From Anaerolineales bacterium UBA6663 (GTDB lineage Bacteria; Chloroflexota; Anaerolineae; Anaerolineales; UBA6663), in NCBI GenBank assembly GCA_002455335.1, contig DKKP01000225.1, positions 445 through 9,292 on the forward strand: a stretch of DNA of 8,848 bases, written 5' to 3'. The notes under the pieces were generated by a model, which ran no database searches, had not been told where the DNA came from, and saw nothing but the letters and a program-made list of their open reading frames with translations. Positions 5,821 to 8,848 of the stretch are shown piece after piece. Numbering within the stretch: position 1 is the stretch's first letter; each line of letters begins with the position of its first letter. Made by a program: the position numbers and the translations under genes.

Positions 5821-6621
5821 ATGAAACACAATGTCAAGACTCTAAAACCCGTCCGGACCAGCACGCACACGTTGACACAGGCGGCTGAACACGAAATCCG
5901 AACGGCCATCGAACAGGGCCTGTACCGGCCAGGTGCGCAACTGCCAGCCGAATCCGAGCTCGTCCTGATGCTTGGCGTCTCTCGAACGGTTGTTCGAGAC
6001 GCGCTCCGCCTGCTCGAGGATGAGGGGCTGATCACACGACGCCACGGCAAAGGCACATTCGTTCGCAGTGGCTCCATCCTCCAAAACCTCAATTTCAACT
6101 TCGGCACGACCGAGATGATCCGGACGGCAAATATGACGCCGGGGACAGCCCATGCAGCCGCCCAGATCGCGCCGGCCACCCACGACGTGGCGACCGCCTT
6201 GAACATCCCGGTCGACACCCCGGTCGTCACGATCGAACGAATCCGCACGGCTGACCAAAAACCCGTGGTCTACTCGTGGGACTACATCCCACACGCCTTG
6301 ATCGGAGACGACGAGGTCGACGTCTTCCAGTCGGACCGCGAGGATGGCTCGCTGTACCACCTGCTGAAGAGCCACTACGGGCTGGTGATCGAATACGGCG
6401 TGGCCCGGGTCTTACCGGTCAGCGCCACGCCGCAGGTCGCCCAGTCATTGCAGGTGCCCGATGGCTCGGTTCTGCTCTGTCTTCTGCAGACCGACTACAC
6501 GGCCGGTGATGAGCCGGTCTTGTACTCGTGCGAGTACCACCTGCCGGATGCGTTCGACTTCATCATCATGCGCAAGGGCCCGAGGAAGATGGGAGGCGGT
6601 TCATCCGTGTCGGCTGAATAA
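5821..6621 (+). CDS. GntR-family transcriptional regulator, HutC subfamily (UTRA domain)
   Basis: A ligand-responsive DNA-binding regulator, 266 residues, slightly longer than the usual ~240. The N-terminal winged helix (about 19-82) contains LPAESELVLMLGVSRTVVRD as recognition region and the wing RRHGKGTFVR. The C-terminal part (about 95-250) has the UTRA fold pattern, with VVTIERIRTADQKPVVYSWDYIP and the later repeat-like DEPVLYSCEYHLPD. UTRA domains typically bind small sugars, amino sugars or their phosphates, or histidine-pathway intermediates. The ATG at 5821 is the only good start, but no Shine-Dalgarno is visible in its short leader, unlike the neighbouring genes. It lies between the two arms of the locus with an operator-like palindrome on its own promoter. 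It is therefore the probable controller of both operons, most likely a repressor released by an imported substrate or its phosphate. Confidence 0.93.
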   Translation: MKHNVKTLKPVRTSTHTLTQAAEHEIRTAIEQGLYRPGAQLPAESELVLMLGVSRTVVRDALRLLEDEGLITRRHGKGTFVRSGSILQNLNFNFGTTEMIRTANMTPGTAHAAAQIAPATHDVATALNIPVDTPVVTIERIRTADQKPVVYSWDYIPHALIGDDEVDVFQSDREDGSLYHLLKSHYGLVIEYGVARVLPVSATPQVAQSLQVPDGSVLLCLLQTDYTAGDEPVLYSCEYHLPDAFDFIIMRKGPRKMGGGSSVSAE

Positions 6622-6665
6622 GGACCCACTTCCTCGGTCCTGCCTACTGCCCCATTGGAGAAAAC

Positions 6666-7985
6666 ATGAAATCGCTGGCACTCGACGGCGGAACACCAGT
6701 GCGTTCCGGCAAACCTCTGCTGGTTGAAACGGACGTGTTCGAGGACGAAGAGCTGCAAGCCCTGTTGGCCGTGGCGCTGAAGAAGAAGCTGCGCCGCGCC
6801 GAGGCGGCCCTGGAGTACGAACGCGCCCTGGCGGATTGGTTTGGCGCCAAACACGCGATCGCGGTCTCGAACGGCACGACGGCCCTGCACATCGCCCTCG
6901 CCGCCTTTGGCATCGGCCCGGGCGACGAGGTGATCGTGACGCCCTACACGTTCATCGCCTCGGACAGCTGCGTGATGGAGCAGAATGCGGTGCCGATCTT
7001 CGCCGACGTCGACCCCCGCTACCTGACCCTCGATCCGGCCGACGTCGAACGCAAGATCACGCCCCGCACCAGGGCCATCATCCCGGTCAGCATCATGGGC
7101 ACACCCGTCGATCTCGACCCGATCATGGAACTGGCCCGCAAGCACAATCTGTGGGTCGTGGAGGACTGCGCCCAGTCGCCCGGCGCGACCTACAAGGGCA
7201 AGAAGGTCGGCACGATCGGGCACGTCGGCACGTTCAGCACGATCTCGGGCAAGATCACAAGCACCGGCGAAGGCGGCTTCGTCATCACCAACGACGACGA
7301 CCTGTACGACAAGATGTGGGGCTATATGGATTTCGCGCGCAAACGCTCGCTGGGCGCCGCGTCGAAGTACCATTGGGGCCTGCCGTGCACCAACTACCGG
7401 ATCACCAATATGCAGGCCGCGATCGGCATCGAGCAGGTCAAGAAGATGGACCGCCTGATCGCCAAGCGCAACGAGAACGCGCGCTACCTCACAGAGCGCC
7501 TCAAAGACGTGCCGGGTATCGAGACGCCGCAAGAGCCCCCCTGGGGCGAGCGTGTGTACTATTACTACGCGATACGCATTCGACCCGAGATCCTCGGCAC
7601 CGACATGCTCAACTTCGCCGTGGCGCTGGCGGGCGAGGGCATCTATGACCTGGGCTATCTCAGCACAACGCGCTGGATCATCCCGCAACACCTGCAGCCG
7701 CTGTTCCTGACCAAATCGGGCTACGGAAAGACCAAGTGCCCGTTCGAGTGCCCGCTGTATGAGGGCCATGTCGAGTACGGCCCGGGTCTGTGCCCCGTCG
7801 CCGAACAGGCCTGCGAAGAGACGTTCTGGCTGACGAGCGCCCATCCCTTGCTCGAGCAGGCGGACCTGGATGACATCGCTCACGCAGTCGCGAAGGTCGC
7901 GACGGCCTTTGTCGCGAAGAAGGCGGCCGGGATCCCGATCGACTACGCGACGGCTGAACACCGGGCCCGGCTTGGCCCCGGCTAA
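6666..7985 (+). CDS. DegT/DnrJ/EryC1/StrS-family PLP-dependent aminotransferase
   Basis: A cytosolic fold-type-I aminotransferase of the sugar/cyclitol class. Family members transfer an amino group between glutamate or glutamine and a keto-sugar or inosose, in either biosynthesis or breakdown. It begins with the characteristic LALDGGTPVRSGKP. The phosphate-binding loop SNGTTALHIAL is at 68-78, PYTFIAS at 93-99, Asp167 in VVEDCAQSPGA contacts the PLP nitrogen, and Lys196 in SGKITSTGEGGF forms the Schiff base. NYRITNMQAAIG is at 243-254. The 439-residue length is above the usual ~370-400. A segment at about 356-383 carries four cysteines (358, 362, 376, 383) in TKCPFECP and GLCPVAEQAC, suggesting a metal site or a specific subfamily. 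GGAG (6657-6660) five bases upstream supports the start. It lies 44 nt after the regulator gene and probably shares its transcript. The family is certain; the substrate is not. Confidence 0.93.
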   Translation: MKSLALDGGTPVRSGKPLLVETDVFEDEELQALLAVALKKKLRRAEAALEYERALADWFGAKHAIAVSNGTTALHIALAAFGIGPGDEVIVTPYTFIASDSCVMEQNAVPIFADVDPRYLTLDPADVERKITPRTRAIIPVSIMGTPVDLDPIMELARKHNLWVVEDCAQSPGATYKGKKVGTIGHVGTFSTISGKITSTGEGGFVITNDDDLYDKMWGYMDFARKRSLGAASKYHWGLPCTNYRITNMQAAIGIEQVKKMDRLIAKRNENARYLTERLKDVPGIETPQEPPWGERVYYYYAIRIRPEILGTDMLNFAVALAGEGIYDLGYLSTTRWIIPQHLQPLFLTKSGYGKTKCPFECPLYEGHVEYGPGLCPVAEQACEETFWLTSAHPLLEQADLDDIAHAVAKVATAFVAKKAAGIPIDYATAEHRARLGPG

Positions 7986-8031
7986 ACGCGAGCCAACCTT
8001 CGAAACGACAGCATGTAGGGAGGTACATCCT

Positions 8032-8808
8032 ATGGTGGTGTTCTTCATGATCGATGGGTTGCGGCCGGAGGCCGTGGACGCCGCCCATTGCCCCAACCTC
8101 GTGGCGCAGAAAGCCCGGGGCGCGTCGACGTTGAGCGCCTCGAGCGTGATGCCGAGCATCACCCTGCCCTGTCACATGTCCATCTTCCACAGCGTCCCGC
8201 CTACCCGGCATGGCGTGACGTCGAACGACTGGAGCCCGATGGCCCGGCCGCTGCCCGGCCTGGTCGATGTGGCCCGCGCCGCCGGCCGCAAATGCGCGTT
8301 CTTCTACAACTGGGAGCCGCTCCGCAACCTCAGCCGCCCGGGAAGCCTGTCGATGACCTGGTTCCGCGACAACGTCCTGACCGAGCAAGGCGACCAGGCA
8401 GTGGCCGAAGCGGCCGTACAGGCCATGACGGCCGAACACTTCGACTTTGCCTTCGTCTACTTTGGCACGGTGGACGAGACCGGGCACGCCCACGGCTGGC
8501 TCTCCGATCGCTATCTCGAACAACTGGCGCGCGTCGATCGAGCGCTTGGCACCGTGCTCGCAAGCCTGCCGGCCGATGCGCATGTGCTGATCCACAGCGA
8601 TCACGGCGGCCACGACCGCTCGCACGGTACGCCCTCGGCCGAGGATATGACCATCCCCTGGATCGTGGCTGGACCGCGGATCCGCTCCGAGTTCACCCTG
8701 CCCGGCCCGGTCAGCCTGCTCGACACGGCGCCCACCCTGGCGCGCCTCCTCGAGATCACGCCGGACCCGCAGTGGGAGGGTCGCTGCATCGAAGAAGCCT
8801 TTCTATAA
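8032..8808 (+). CDS. Alkaline phosphatase superfamily (type I phosphodiesterase/nucleotide pyrophosphatase-like) hydrolase
   Basis: A two-metal phosphodiesterase or phosphatase of the NPP branch, 258 residues, compact for the family. Metal and catalytic residues appear in family order. Asp8 lies in FFMIDGLRP, and the likely nucleophile Thr44 in MPSITLPCHMS. Asp148, His152 and perhaps His154 lie in TVDETGHAHG, and Asp190-His191 and His198 in SDHGGHDRSHG. The C-terminal LLDTAPTLARLLEI is common in this superfamily. No signal peptide or membrane segment is seen, so it should act in the cytosol on a small molecule. The ATG at 8032 is chosen because AGGGAGG lies 8 nt upstream and the protein then begins directly at the first core strand. 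A longer in-frame start at 7870 would run through the aminotransferase gene and adds only arginine-rich shadow sequence. It lies 46 nt after the aminotransferase gene. Which phosphate ester it cleaves is unknown. Confidence 0.9.
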   Translation: MVVFFMIDGLRPEAVDAAHCPNLVAQKARGASTLSASSVMPSITLPCHMSIFHSVPPTRHGVTSNDWSPMARPLPGLVDVARAAGRKCAFFYNWEPLRNLSRPGSLSMTWFRDNVLTEQGDQAVAEAAVQAMTAEHFDFAFVYFGTVDETGHAHGWLSDRYLEQLARVDRALGTVLASLPADAHVLIHSDHGGHDRSHGTPSAEDMTIPWIVAGPRIRSEFTLPGPVSLLDTAPTLARLLEITPDPQWEGRCIEEAFL

Positions 8809-8820
8809 AGTTGACGGAAG

Positions 8821-8848
8821 ATGAAGGCCGCGAGGGTCGGGGCGAAGC
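8821..8848 (+). CDS. Possible start of a further gene, cut by the right edge
   Basis: An ATG at 8821 opens MKAARVGAK and remains open to the window end, 12 nt after the preceding stop. GGAAG directly abuts the ATG, which is too close for a good ribosome binding site. Nine codons cannot identify a family. It is listed only because the operon spacing suggests continuation. Confidence 0.2.

Noticed and set aside
6621..6641. Terminator between the regulator and aminotransferase genes (AGGACC with GGTCCT)
   Set aside because: Only a 6-bp stem with a 9-nt loop and no T-tract; the short gap and good downstream ribosome binding site favour cotranscription.
7870..8031. Longer start for the phosphodiesterase gene
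   Set aside because: It would overlap the end of the aminotransferase gene, adds an Arg/Ser-rich non-conserved extension, and lacks the AGGGAGG ribosome binding site present before 8032.
6495..8162. 555-codon open frame on the - strand opposite the aminotransferase
   Set aside because: No domain pattern. It crosses three well-supported genes on the other strand and is explained by their codon bias.

Overview
The window is an 8.8 kb, GC-rich stretch of bacterial chromosome carrying a divergent transport/catabolism locus. The best guess at source is a Chloroflexota (Anaerolineae/Caldilineae-like) genome. This rests on the solute-binding lipoprotein, with its Thr/Pro/Ala/Glu-rich linker directly after the lipobox cysteine and a large cluster-C binding domain, and on GC content and gene style. 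No rRNA or other marker gene confirms it.

The left arm (about 1-5570) is transcribed leftwards as one apparent operon. In order it holds an RpiB-family sugar-phosphate isomerase, a 717-residue binding lipoprotein, two OppB/OppC-type permeases and an OppD-type ATPase cut by the left edge. A second ATPase (OppF-type) probably follows outside. The permease and ATPase genes are almost contiguous (1 and 12 nt gaps). The 117-nt gap between the binding protein and oppB holds two long, near-perfect hairpins plus a small palindrome covering the oppB Shine-Dalgarno. This looks like a device for making much more binding protein than membrane components.

The right arm (5821-8808) is transcribed rightwards. 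It holds a GntR/HutC-type regulator with a UTRA ligand domain, a DegT/DnrJ/EryC1/StrS-type PLP aminotransferase with a cysteine-rich C-terminal segment, and a cytosolic alkaline-phosphatase-superfamily phosphodiesterase/phosphatase. The three genes are 44-46 nt apart, the two enzyme genes have good ribosome binding sites, and they look cotranscribed. A further gene may begin at the right edge.

The 250-nt divergent region contains a strong sigma-70-like promoter for the regulator (TTGACT, 17-bp spacer, TGC-TATAGT), with an inverted repeat of HutC-like form over the -10/start region. The likely picture is a GntR regulator that senses an imported, possibly phosphorylated or aminated, sugar or cyclitol and controls both arms. 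The unusual combination is an Opp-type importer, an RpiB paralogue lacking the ring-opening histidine, a DegT aminotransferase and an AlkP-fold phosphodiesterase. The substrate is unknown. I see no tRNA, rRNA, CRISPR array or transposase, and no gene-free stretch over 300 nt.
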